Source of the DNA: Patiria miniata
Lineage: Eukaryota; Echinodermata; Asteroidea; Valvatida; Asterinidae
Length of the DNA stretch: 64,000 nt
Assembly (NCBI RefSeq): GCF_015706575.1
Contig: NW_024037076.1
Location: forward strand, 7,226,777-7,290,776
Direction: 5' to 3'
Translations under genes and position numbers: made by a program
Shown: positions 24,311 through 31,778 of the stretch, in pieces
How the letters are laid out: each line of letters begins with the position of its first letter
Position numbering within the stretch: the stretch's first letter is position 1
Notes under the pieces: model-generated
Told to the model about the DNA's origin: nothing
What the model saw: only the letters and a program-made list of their open reading frames with translations
The model's database searches: none

Positions 24311-24640
24311 GGGTGGCTTGTGCGTAAAGCGCTCACAAGGTGACCACGGTTCGAATCCTAGCCGCGAAAGGCATGTGAGTAGAGTTGTGAGTTGGTTCTC
24401 TCCTATGCCACGAGGGTTTTTCTCCAGGCCCTCTGATTTTTCTCTCTCTAGAAAAATCAAATACTTTCGATCTGAGGCTGTGCTACGTGGTAATATGGGT
24501 CAATGTGGCCAGCAGCCATAGGCACCTTTATGTGCCAGCGGCCCAACCACGTTGTAGCCGCGTCCTTCGCAATTCAGCATCCAGCCGCGAGTAAGGATGA
24601 TTTATAACCTCCCAATTTATTATTATGTTATGTTATGTGT
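24311..24640 (+). repeat. tRNA-derived SINE
   Basis: An A-box-like TGGCTTGTGCGTAAAGCGC is followed about 30 bases later by a B box, GGTTCGAATCC (24348-24358). The body includes GCCACGAGGGTTTTTCTCC, and the 3' end is a TTATTATTATG/TTATG simple repeat. It lies directly upstream of the 267-codon ORF. Confidence 0.75.
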
Positions 24641-24688
24641 GTAACGAAATTTACTTACTAAGACCTATTTTCCTATTTTTTTTTTCAG

Positions 24689-25492
24689 ATGAACTTCCCA
24701 TCTAGTGTTGTAGATGTCACATACGGGCAAGATTCCGTCACATTGGCAAACAGCATGGTCAACACTGTGGGTGAATGGATTGTGGCCAAATTAGGAGAGC
24801 TGACTCAGCAGTTGAAGAATGCGAAGGCACTTTTGGACACTGGACGGCTTGATGAACTTAAACAGGTTTTATCACAAACGCCTGATTTAGTCAATCCACC
24901 TCCATTACCTATTTTAAAAATGTATATTGATGCCGAAGATGAGATTGACGAGATGGAGGTGGATCAGACCGACATTCCTGTAATTAGAAAGACTGTTGAT
25001 CCAAAAGAAATTTATCATGAAATTAGGGAAAATTATAACAGGCAACAGGGAGGTAATGACAGGGTTGTCCCTAGCGTAACCGTAGTTGATATGGGAAAGA
25101 GTTTATCTGATTTGGAGGGGTGTGTAAAGTCATGTAGTAAAATTTATAACATGTCTGAAAATGGGGCTCGCAGAAATGCAGCTAATATGGGACACTGGTT
25201 GGAAATATCATTTAAAACCTTTTGGCGGGATAAGAAAAGAGGGAAGGTAATTTCCGCAAACTTCAACACTTGGTTGAAAAACAATTGTAAGATAAAAAGA
25301 ACTTGGGCAAAAATACACAGAGACTTTTACGACCTCGTCAAGAAGTACCCGCAATCACTCCACTGTTGCCTACCCTTAACGTTCTTCAGAAAAAATAAAA
25401 TGCATACTGTAAACTATTTTACAAGTAATTTAGAAGAAGGATCAAAATGGACACATGCTGTGCTTTGTAACTGTGGCCAGTGTGGACCTTGA
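24689..25492 (+). CDS. Unidentified 267-aa protein, possible HTH of DUF3102-like type
   Basis: A single long open frame starts with an ATG directly after a strong acceptor-like sequence (polypyrimidine run then CAG), so the ATG may open an exon with an upstream untranslated exon; TTTCAAAG|GTAACT at 24255 is a candidate donor. Residues 1-110 are charged with acidic stretches (DAEDEIDEMEVDQTD). Residues 150-240 (GHWLEISFKTFWRDKKRGK, FNTWLKNNCKIKRTWAKIHR) look like a compact helical domain. The wording is reminiscent of plasmid-replication/DUF3102-like HTH domains found in transposon-associated proteins of invertebrates. The C-terminus has CNCGQC. No catalytic motif is visible. It could be a transposon gene or a host gene; the open frame of 267 codons argues it is real. 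Confidence 0.55.
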   Translation: MNFPSSVVDVTYGQDSVTLANSMVNTVGEWIVAKLGELTQQLKNAKALLDTGRLDELKQVLSQTPDLVNPPPLPILKMYIDAEDEIDEMEVDQTDIPVIRKTVDPKEIYHEIRENYNRQQGGNDRVVPSVTVVDMGKSLSDLEGCVKSCSKIYNMSENGARRNAANMGHWLEISFKTFWRDKKRGKVISANFNTWLKNNCKIKRTWAKIHRDFYDLVKKYPQSLHCCLPLTFFRKNKMHTVNYFTSNLEEGSKWTHAVLCNCGQCGP

Positions 25493-25524
25493 GTAAAAAC
25501 CTGTTGATATATGACAAACCAAAC

Positions 25525-25967
25525 GTGACCCACTCTGCAAAAATGAGTCTGTTGTGGCAAAACTGACATTTTGAGTTAACTACATTAATAAAATGGGAAT
25601 GAAATAAGCTTTCATTTGGTATATCATGGACCTCTCTAGGACTTTTGGTTGCATTGTTGTGCTTGTTTCATTCTGTAAAGTTTTTGCAAAGCTAGAAGTG
25701 TTCTCAATGGAGAAAAAGGGCTTTGAAAAATGACGAATACACTGTAACTAACCAAGAAAAGCACCAAAGATTCATAATTTTTTTTCTTTTTCTTACAATA
25801 TTTACATTTTTGTGTAAGATATTTGAACTAAAACTATCAAACAACCAAAATAAAACAAAAACAAAAAATCCAAATTTTGAGCAAATTTTTACTGTTTCCA
25901 TTTCAAAATGGCAAAAGCTTGAATTCAAATTATGCGACATCAGACTCATTTTTGCAGAGTGGGTCAC
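25525..25967. mobile_element. 443-bp MITE with 27-bp perfect TIRs
   Basis: The outer ends are GTGACCCACTCTGCAAAAAT and its exact reverse complement; the match is perfect over 27 bp. AAAC flanks both sides (25521-25524 and 25968-25971) as a probable 4-bp target-site duplication. There is no coding capacity. It lies 32 bases after the stop of the 267-codon ORF. Confidence 0.85.
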
Positions 25968-26290
25968 AAACAGTTATTTAAATGAGCTAATTTGAATGAC
26001 AACGAAAAAGCCACTCGGAGTGGCTTTTTACTGTAAATATTAAGATGTCAGAAAAGCTATTTAAATGAGCTAATTTGAATGACAACGAAAAAGCCACTCG
26101 GAGTGGCTTTTTACTGTATATATTAAGATGTCAGAAAAGCTATTTAAATGAGCTAATTTGAATGACAACAAAAAAGCCACTCGGAGTGGCTTTTTACTGT
26201 ATATATTAAGATGTAATAAAAGCTATTTAAATAAGCTAATTTAAATGACAAAGAAAAAGCCACTCGGAGTGGCTTTTTACTGTATAAATT
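25968..26290. repeat. 83-bp tandem repeat, four units, each with a terminator-like hairpin
   Basis: GCCACTCGGAGTGGC recurs at 26010, 26093, 26176 and 26259, exactly 83 bp apart. Each is the centre of an 11-bp stem, AAAAAGCCACT...AGTGGCTTTTT, with a 3-nt loop. Between the hairpins the units share TTTAAATGAGCTAATTTGAA. The array sits at the left edge of the Polinton and may belong to its terminal region. Confidence 0.85.
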
Positions 26291-26332
26291 ATAATATATG
26301 AATATCAAATAAAGAGAACGTATGAATGATAA

Positions 26333-26624
26333 TTTTATCGAGTCCAAGTTCAATTATCAATAGAGGGCGCTATTTCTGTGTGGTGATGGATATCAAAATA
26401 ATATAAACAGAGGGCGGTATAATAAATGATCGATTTATCGAGTCCAGGTGCAATTATAATAAAAGAAATCAACAGAGGGCGCCATTCATTGGTGGTGAGG
26501 GATTATAAACAGAGGGCGGTATTTAATTTTATGATAAGGGTTATTGTACCGATAAAAAACAGAGGGCGCTATTAACGGGCACTAAGAGATCTGATTTCAA
26601 TTATATAAAGAAACAGAGGGCGAT
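26333..26624 (+). repeat. Cluster of six ACAGAGGGCG motifs
   Basis: AGAGGGCG followed by C, G or A and a TAT or CAT occurs at about 26362, 26409, 26474, 26511, 26561 and 26615. Part of the spacing arises from a duplication of about 100 bp containing TTTATCGAGTCCARGT. The motif resembles the AGRGGGCGC core of CTCF sites. It lies between the hairpin array and the first Polinton genes. Confidence 0.7.
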
Positions 26625-26674
26625 ATTTATTTATTTAAAAATGCAATCATTTTTATTTAAAGTTTATTAAATAG

Positions 26675-26842
26675 ATGGAATACTTTGGGACGTCACAACT
26701 TGGGGATAAGTGCGATCACCATATAATCATCGAGAATGGTTTTTTAGTTTGTGAAACGTGTGGTGAAGTAGTCACACGTTATTTTGATTTTTCGGCAGAA
26801 AATGCGCAAGAAGATCGTATCAATTGGTCAATTGGCGCGTAG
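26675..26842 (+). CDS. Small TFIIB-type zinc-ribbon ORF (55 aa)
   Basis: The frame starts MEYFGTSQLGDKCDHHIIIE, continues NGFLVCETCGEVVTRYFDFS and ends in INWSIGA before a TAG. The spacing CxxH...NGxxVCxxCGxVV matches the N-terminal zinc ribbon of TFIIB, where the metal ligands are C-x2-H/C...C-x2-C and the second knuckle reads 'CxECGLVV'. The cyclin-like core of TFIIB is absent, so it would be a lone ribbon. It lies just outside the convergent 342-aa gene, whose stop it overlaps, between the motif cluster and the virion genes. A role in directing host RNA polymerase II to element promoters is inference only. Chance is unlikely given the ordered ligands, but the ORF is short. Confidence 0.55.
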   Translation: MEYFGTSQLGDKCDHHIIIENGFLVCETCGEVVTRYFDFSAENAQEDRINWSIGA

Positions 26843-27848
26843 CCACGGGTACGATTTTGAAGATGTCAGAAGGACGACCATTAAAAAAGTTTTCACTTGT
26901 ACTTAATTGCGGGCAGCGAATAAACAAAAATTTAAACGGATTAACGTCGTAAGACCCCGTATACACCACTTTGGGTACCAGTCTTCCTTTGGGTAAATTG
27001 AGTAATCGAGATACTTCTCTGTTCAAGCGCAATTTGAGATTTACGTCGGTTATCACCAACGTCACCTTTTTAGATTCTCTATATATTCGAAAACTTACCC
27101 CGGGTATAGAATTTAAAATGAAATCGAACCAATCCACGTCGTACCACCCCGGTGCTATGATGATGAGGGGTAACGGCGCTAAATTTCTCGGAGGAATAAA
27201 ATCTAAATCATCACCCGTCACGATAAGACTCCCTCTTATAATCACCCCTGCTTCTCTACTATCTCTCAACTCGCTCGCACCCATTTCTCCTTTTATAAAC
27301 TTAAAAGCCAATTCCTCACATTCAAAGATTTTTCTTTCTCTAACAAATAATATTCTTACTAAAGATTGAAGCGTATTAAGTTCTAATTCAGTTTTTGGTA
27401 TTTCTGAAGACATGGTGGCTAAAATCAACCCTCGCCGTTCAGCTATAATAGCTCTTTTTCTTTTGTTTGATTCTAAAACGGATTCTAGTCTATCGTCTTC
27501 GTACGCTTTTATAAGATCGTTTATAGTTTTTTGTAAAACATTTTCATCGTTAAATAAAAAGTGGTATGGTATATCGGGTAACAATCGCTCTATAAAATCT
27601 CTATCCGGCGTTCTTATGTGTACATCTGAAAGAAACTCCGGGGGTATGAGGGGAGGTTTATCTGTGGTAAACGCGGGTCTCCCATCTATTTGCGTAAACC
27701 AATCAATCTCTGTGGCGCTGGAAATATTAAAATATCCGGGGTTAAACATTAGCCTTTTTACGCGTACAGATTTTTGACCGTTTAGATTATCTACAACGTC
27801 TTCTAATTTAAACGTCTGCTCATTTTGAAACAAGTGAAACGAATGCAT
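26820..27848 (-). CDS. Polinton-associated protein of unknown function (342 aa)
   Basis: Open from MHSFHLFQNEQTFKLEDVVD to a stop inside the zinc-ribbon ORF on the other strand. Residues 90-180 form a helical, charged segment. Residues 215-300 contain beta-rich sequence with VITDVNLKLRLNREVSRLLN. The C-terminus reads VYTGSYDVNPFKFLFIRCPQ followed by DIFKIVPV. A C-terminal block of the type 'YxxYDVNxxxxxLFVYCDxxxPxxVGDxxAPLLRIVPV' is familiar from Polinton genes of several invertebrates, so this is probably the same gene. Its function is unknown; a virion or spike-type role is only a guess. Confidence 0.6.
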   Translation of the reverse strand: MHSFHLFQNEQTFKLEDVVDNLNGQKSVRVKRLMFNPGYFNISSATEIDWFTQIDGRPAFTTDKPPLIPPEFLSDVHIRTPDRDFIERLLPDIPYHFLFNDENVLQKTINDLIKAYEDDRLESVLESNKRKRAIIAERRGLILATMSSEIPKTELELNTLQSLVRILFVRERKIFECEELAFKFIKGEMGASELRDSREAGVIIRGSLIVTGDDLDFIPPRNLAPLPLIIIAPGWYDVDWFDFILNSIPGVSFRIYRESKKVTLVITDVNLKLRLNREVSRLLNLPKGRLVPKVVYTGSYDVNPFKFLFIRCPQLSTSENFFNGRPSDIFKIVPVATRQLTN

Positions 27849-27889
27849 TTATTTTAAAGTCTTTTTATATTAAAACTGAAACTAAAATA

Positions 27890-28051
27890 ATGAGTGATTT
27901 TAAGTCGTTAAAAAAGCAGATACAATCGATAGCTGATCAGGTAACGAAACAAGTAAATCAAAATGTAGCCAAGGCAACCGAGCTAAAGCATCAAGTTGCA
28001 TCCCAAACGACGGATATAACAACAATCTTCAAATCGCTACCCAGAGTATGA
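27890..28051 (+). CDS. Small coiled-coil-like ORF (53 aa)
   Basis: Begins MSDFKSLKKQIQSIADQVTK, continues QVNQNVAKATELKHQVASQT and ends at TTIFKSLPRV. Regular spacing of hydrophobic residues suggests one amphipathic helix. Its stop overlaps the ATG of the next plus-strand ORF (ATGA), so the two are probably co-transcribed. Its divergent neighbour, the 342-aa gene, starts about 40 bases away, so the short gap must hold promoters for both. Confidence 0.45.
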   Translation: MSDFKSLKKQIQSIADQVTKQVNQNVAKATELKHQVASQTTDITTIFKSLPRV

Positions 28052-28350
28052 AAACTGGTTTAGTGCCAGATTTAAACTCACAACCTCAACCGGACGACTC
28101 TTTTGATGACACCGATGACGTCGCGCCACCAACACCCCCAGAGCCTATGACGAACGATGTTGTATCACCAACACCAACACCAGCACCAACACCAGCACCA
28201 ACACCAACACCCAAACCAACACCTACACCTACAGTTTTAACCCATGAGCCCACGAAACTACAAACTCACCAAGACGAAAAATTATCGTTGACGGTAGGAA
28301 TATTGGCCATCGTTGCTATGGGTATTTTGGCTTACGAGGTAACGCGATAA
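28048..28350 (+). CDS. Pro/Thr-rich stalk protein with C-terminal membrane anchor (100 aa)
   Basis: Residues 1-35 are acidic. Residues 36-65 are a low-complexity run of PTPAPTP repeats. Near the C-terminus a hydrophobic segment, LTVGILAIVAMGILAYEV, forms one membrane span. An extended stalk with a C-terminal anchor suits a virion membrane or surface protein. No homologue was recalled. The gene converges with the 417-aa gene across a hairpin. Confidence 0.5.
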   Translation: MKTGLVPDLNSQPQPDDSFDDTDDVAPPTPPEPMTNDVVSPTPTPAPTPAPTPTPKPTPTPTVLTHEPTKLQTHQDEKLSLTVGILAIVAMGILAYEVTR

Positions 28351-28385
28351 GTCACACTCTAATCACAACACACACACACACACAA

Positions 28386-28422
28386 AAAAAGCATTACCAA
28401 CTTTGTGCTGGTAAGGCTTTTT
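28386..28422. terminator. Terminator-like hairpin between convergent Polinton genes
   Basis: AAAAAGCATTACCA and TGGTAAGGCTTTTT form a stem of about 13 pairs with one mismatch around a 9-nt loop, with A and T runs on the two sides. It lies between the ends of the 100-aa gene (plus) and the 417-aa gene (minus), where a bidirectional terminator would be expected. An (AC)n microsatellite lies just before it. Confidence 0.55.
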
Positions 28423-28459
28423 GTTGTTGTTTTGTTTTTAAACTTGATAACAACTATTA

Positions 28460-29713
28460 CTACCATCGTTTTTGCAGGTACGCAAACACAAAGGCCCCCA
28501 CACCCAAAAACAAAGCCCACACGTGTTCGGGCAACCACGATACGGACTTACTCAACGCGTTAAATATCCAACTTAGTACGCTGCCTATGATACCAGGCAG
28601 AGCACCCAACGCGCTCACTCTGAGTTTTTGAAAAGCAGATGCAAAATTAGCGAGTTGTTTTGAAATCCACTCTTTGATACCACCTTTTGGTGTTGGTGTT
28701 GGTGTTGGCGATGGCGCGGGTGGGGCACCCGCACCTCTCACGCTAGCGACGATGCTACTCACTATGGTGCTGATGGCTAAATTAAAAGCGGCTAAAATAC
28801 TCACTATGGTCACACCTTGTTCTCTAAACAGAGTTCTAATCTTTTCCGCCAGAGTCGTGTCGTCGCCTAATATTTTATTAATGGTTTCTTTGATTCTAGT
28901 GATCTGACTTTTGAGCCCTCGTTCGTTGGTTTTTGCGGCTTCTAATCTGGCGGATCTTTCAGCGTTCAAGTCGCTCAATTTATCGTTTAACTCTCGTCGA
29001 CCCTCTTCGCTGTGAGATTCGTCGAGTTCTTGCCTCGTGGCTGCAATCTCTTGGTCTAGTTCTGTGAGACGCGCTAAATTAAGTTCTAGGTTACCTCTTA
29101 ACGTCTGAAGAGTTTTATCTAAACCCTGGAGTTCTCTGTAATTCAATCCTTCCGTTTGAGCGCTGGTGTCTTGTTCTAAATCGTCTATAATCTGGGTTAC
29201 CTCATTGGTAACTCTGGGTAGTTCTGTCATGGGGATACTCTCGGGTTGTATCGATCGCAGATGTTGACTTTGATCGTCACTGAGTGTCTTACGTTCATAA
29301 TGCGTAAAGCCTAATTTGTTTCTAATAAAATCTCTACCGTTTAAACCAATCTTCCTTACATTTATCTCTATAGTCCTCAGAGTCAAAAATCTGTTTGGAT
29401 CATTTCTAACCGTCAACCTAACATCACCTTTATCAGATTTGTAAAATAAACCATCTGTTTTGAGAATAAATTTTTCGTATCTAGGACGTATTGGTTCATT
29501 GTATATGTTATAAGTATCGTAAAACTCATCAACGCTAACATTAGTGACCATGCTTCTTCCTTGATCTAAAACCTCATCTATGTCGGTAGTTGGGATGGGT
29601 GTATCAGGATTTTCAAAGTCGTCATCTACATTGGTCTCTGCTACATCATCATCATCATCATTGTTATCATCTGTTCTTTCATAGTCTGGATCGTAAAATC
29701 CTCCTTCAGCCAT
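28460..29713 (-). CDS. Polinton coiled-coil membrane protein (417 aa)
   Basis: Residues 1-50 are strongly acidic with a run of Asp. Residues 75-140 hold RYEKFILKTDGLFYKSDKGD and LTVRNDPNRFLTLRTIEINV, a block I associate with a widespread Polinton gene. Residues 170-290 are a long coiled coil rich in Glu, Arg and Leu. A membrane span (LAEKIRTLF...VTIVSILAAFNLAISTIVSS) follows near residues 300-325, then a PSPTPTPTP linker and one or two further hydrophobic C-terminal segments. The layout suits a virion membrane or fibre-like protein such as the 'membril' class proposed for adintoviruses. That link is inference. Confidence 0.6.
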   Translation of the reverse strand: MAEGGFYDPDYERTDDNNDDDDDVAETNVDDDFENPDTPIPTTDIDEVLDQGRSMVTNVSVDEFYDTYNIYNEPIRPRYEKFILKTDGLFYKSDKGDVRLTVRNDPNRFLTLRTIEINVRKIGLNGRDFIRNKLGFTHYERKTLSDDQSQHLRSIQPESIPMTELPRVTNEVTQIIDDLEQDTSAQTEGLNYRELQGLDKTLQTLRGNLELNLARLTELDQEIAATRQELDESHSEEGRRELNDKLSDLNAERSARLEAAKTNERGLKSQITRIKETINKILGDDTTLAEKIRTLFREQGVTIVSILAAFNLAISTIVSSIVASVRGAGAPPAPSPTPTPTPKGGIKEWISKQLANFASAFQKLRVSALGALPGIIGSVLSWIFNALSKSVSWLPEHVWALFLGVGAFVFAYLQKRW

Positions 29714-29735
29714 TTATTTAATACGCCTATTTAAA

Positions 29736-29978
29736 TTATACCGTTTTCATTATACTGCCCGGTAGTATACCCTGGGCCACCAACCAATTTTGCGTGGCCA
29801 GAGCTCCACTTATAATACCCGTCAATTTACCCGCATCTTCTACGCTTAGTTTGCTTAAATCCGGCGCTTTCATTTTGAGTAGTTTATTTCCTACCATGGC
29901 GTATCCCATCGAAAGACCCGATATGACGGCTCCGTGATAAATCGTATTAGCTATTCCGTTGGTGTCAAAGTTACTCAT
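29736..29978 (-). CDS. Small conserved Polinton hydrophobic protein (80 aa)
   Basis: Reads GAVISGLSMGYAMVGNKLLK, then MKAPDLSKLSVEDAGKLTGI and ends ALATQNWLVAQGILPGSIMK. The pattern 'KLLKMKxPxLxxLxxxDxxKLxxxxxxxLATxxxLVxQGIxPxxI' recurs in invertebrate Polintons as a small gene next to the capsid cluster. A hydrophobic N-terminal half suggests membrane association. The function is unknown. It lies 22 bases downstream of the start of the 417-aa gene. Confidence 0.6.
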   Translation of the reverse strand: MSNFDTNGIANTIYHGAVISGLSMGYAMVGNKLLKMKAPDLSKLSVEDAGKLTGIISGALATQNWLVAQGILPGSIMKTV

Positions 29979-30011
29979 CGTTTTTAATATAACAATTTTT
30001 AAATTGCTGTT

Positions 30012-30395
30012 TTATTCCATGTCTAGCGTTTTGGGGGCGCTGGGTGAAGTGGGTTGCGTGACTACCGGCACTGGCTGTACTACCTGCGCAGTTGCCTTAC
30101 TTTTTAGTACCAGCAACCCCACTCCTATTATGGACGCTATAGCCCCCCACATCGCCCAAGAGTTGTAGTCTGGTGAGCTCGTAGCTTCGTCCGATGTTAC
30201 GTTCATTTTTGCTAATTTTAATTTCATCTGTCTATTGTGCTCGGCTAAAGCTTTACCCTGCTGAATTCGTTTAGGATTTTTAGTCTTGGTCACTCTCGTT
30301 ACCGTCGGTGATGGTGTTGTTTTTATCGGTTGGGACGTCTCTGTCTCTGCTGGTTGAGCTGCAGGCGTTGCTGTCGCTGCTTTCTGATCTTCCAT
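30012..30395 (-). CDS. Basic, membrane-anchored Polinton protein (127 aa)
   Basis: Residues 1-35 are Ala/Thr/Pro-rich. Residues 36-65 are basic (KTKNPKRIQQGKALAEHNRQ), matching a 'DPKRVxxGKxLAExNRxxKE' motif seen in Polinton core-like proteins. A membrane span, WAMWGAIASIIGVGLLVL, lies at about residues 82-100. It could bind DNA and the inner membrane of a particle; this is inference. Its start lies inside the 3' end of the 190-aa ORF in another frame. Confidence 0.55.
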   Translation of the reverse strand: MEDQKAATATPAAQPAETETSQPIKTTPSPTVTRVTKTKNPKRIQQGKALAEHNRQMKLKLAKMNVTSDEATSSPDYNSWAMWGAIASIIGVGLLVLKSKATAQVVQPVPVVTQPTSPSAPKTLDME

Positions 30396-30852
30396 TTATT
30401 ATATTAGGTTTATTAAATTTCAAATGTTTTGTTGTGATAATCGTAGCAACTAGGGGTGATATAAAAGTTCCGTACTTGTAACAAACGTCGCTCAACATAC
30501 CAGCCATACTCGCGCTTATAATAGGATCAGAACTCAAGTCGTTGGTGAGTTCTTCTTCAGAATCTATAGTGACGTTATATCCTAAAACTTGTACGGGTGT
30601 AACCACAGCTAACACTCTCGAAAATAGACTTAAAGTGTATTTACCAACAGTTTGAACAATTTCATTTCCAAATTTAGTTTCGTACAGATGATACAGCTTT
30701 TCGAGTTCTTTGCGAGCTTCGATATGTTTAACGGTATATTCCTTTCCAAAGTACTTTCTAGAGTTTCCGGCTGCTACGACACTGCACAAACGATCTTTAT
30801 GATCTGCGTTGTGATCTTGTTCGTTCGTTAAAGTAAGTTTAAGGTCCTCCAT
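30280..30852 (-). CDS. Unidentified Polinton protein (190 aa)
   Basis: Starts MEDLKLTLTNEQDHNADHKD. Residues 30-150 are a mixed helical region including FGNEIVQTVGKYTLSLFSRV and SAGMLS-type small-residue segments. The last 39 codons overlap the next gene in another frame and are Ser/Asp/Thr-rich, so they may be non-functional read-through of the overlap. No family was recognised. It is placed between the ATPase and the small membrane genes. Confidence 0.5.
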   Translation of the reverse strand: MEDLKLTLTNEQDHNADHKDRLCSVVAAGNSRKYFGKEYTVKHIEARKELEKLYHLYETKFGNEIVQTVGKYTLSLFSRVLAVVTPVQVLGYNVTIDSEEELTNDLSSDPIISASMAGMLSDVCYKYGTFISPLVATIITTKHLKFNKPNIINGRSESSDSNACSSTSRDRDVPTDKNNTITDGNESDQD

Positions 30853-31071
30853 TTAATTAGAAACGAATTTAATTTTGTTGTAGCTTTTGCAACTTTGTTA
30901 CAAAAGCGAAGGTATTCGTAGGTGTAAAACGATAAATTAATCGATATGACGATAATAGCCAAAAACTGCAAATACTCGAATATTGCTATCATTTACTAAC
31001 AGCAAAATGTATTTTGTTGACGTTTGTTGATTAACAAATTGTAATACATGTGTAGTTTGTTGAATAGGTTG

Positions 31072-31180
31072 CTACTCACCTAACTATTAATTGCTACTCA
31101 CCTAGCTATTAATTGTTACTCACCTAGTTATTAATTGTTACTCACCTAGCTATTAATTGCTACTCACCTAGCTACTCAAG
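31072..31180. repeat. 22-bp tandem repeat, nearly five units
   Basis: CTACTCACCTAGCTATTAAT units begin at 31072, 31094, 31116, 31138 and 31160, with few differences. The last unit runs over the stop codon of the ATPase gene. The region between the ATPase stop and the 190-aa gene start is otherwise AT-rich. Confidence 0.9.
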
Positions 31181-31777
31181 TAGCTCGTAACTAACTGGAG
31201 GTTCGGTGTATACGACCAATTTACTATATTTCACATCTCTCAAACGACGTTTTATATAATCTCGTTCTTCAATCGGTACGACGTCATTTTCGTCTAACGC
31301 TTGATCAAATGATGTTTTATCCTTGCAGTAAAATAACGCCAACCAAGCCGTGTTTTCTCTATAATCTTTTAAAACGCTGTTGTACTTTTGGGTCAGTAAC
31401 CAACAGCTGTGATTTACGTGTCTTCCGCTAAATGCCATCTTGCTTAGCGCGCACGTCTTTTTACGATATTTAATCTCTTGATCCGAAGAGCAATCGTCCA
31501 CGATAAACAATGTGGGAAGACCTTCGAATTCTTTCCTGTAAAAATCGATCGCTTCGTTGAGCGTCATCTTGTACAATTCCGGATCGCAAAGATATACCTC
31601 GGGGTCTGCGTGAACCCACTTTCTTTTGATGTACGTTTTATTTTTTAAAACGGTAGGGCAAATGATGACTATCGCTTCAAATGTATTTTTATAGTCTGAC
31701 TCTAACAGATCCAAAATCCATTTGGTTTTACCCGAATTTGTTTTGCCGACGATTAAAGCGCAATGCGAATGTGTCAT
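31172..31777 (-). CDS. Polinton packaging ATPase, FtsK/HerA-type (201 aa)
   Basis: The Walker A loop is at residues 9-17 (VGKTNSGKT). A Walker B-like LFIVDDCSS lies near residue 93. A polar HSCWLLTQ segment near residue 127 fits the sensor region of genome-packaging ATPases. The length is at the short end of the Polinton range. In PRD1/adenovirus-like elements this motor loads DNA into the capsid. Its start is one base from the end of the capsid region, consistent with a packaging and capsid block. The frame is open. Confidence 0.85.
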   Translation of the reverse strand: MTHSHCALIVGKTNSGKTKWILDLLESDYKNTFEAIVIICPTVLKNKTYIKRKWVHADPEVYLCDPELYKMTLNEAIDFYRKEFEGLPTLFIVDDCSSDQEIKYRKKTCALSKMAFSGRHVNHSCWLLTQKYNSVLKDYRENTAWLALFYCKDKTSFDQALDENDVVPIEERDYIKRRLRDVKYSKLVVYTEPPVSYELLE

Positions 31778-31778
31778 T

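Noticed and set aside
25968-26290. CRISPR-like array
   Set aside because: The unit is a continuous 83-bp tandem repeat with conserved 'spacers', in an animal genome.
26971-27777. Plus-strand ORFs of 132 and 121 codons
   Set aside because: They are antisense shadows of the open 342-aa Polinton gene.
31072-31180. CRISPR-like array
   Set aside because: Direct 22-bp units with no unique spacers.
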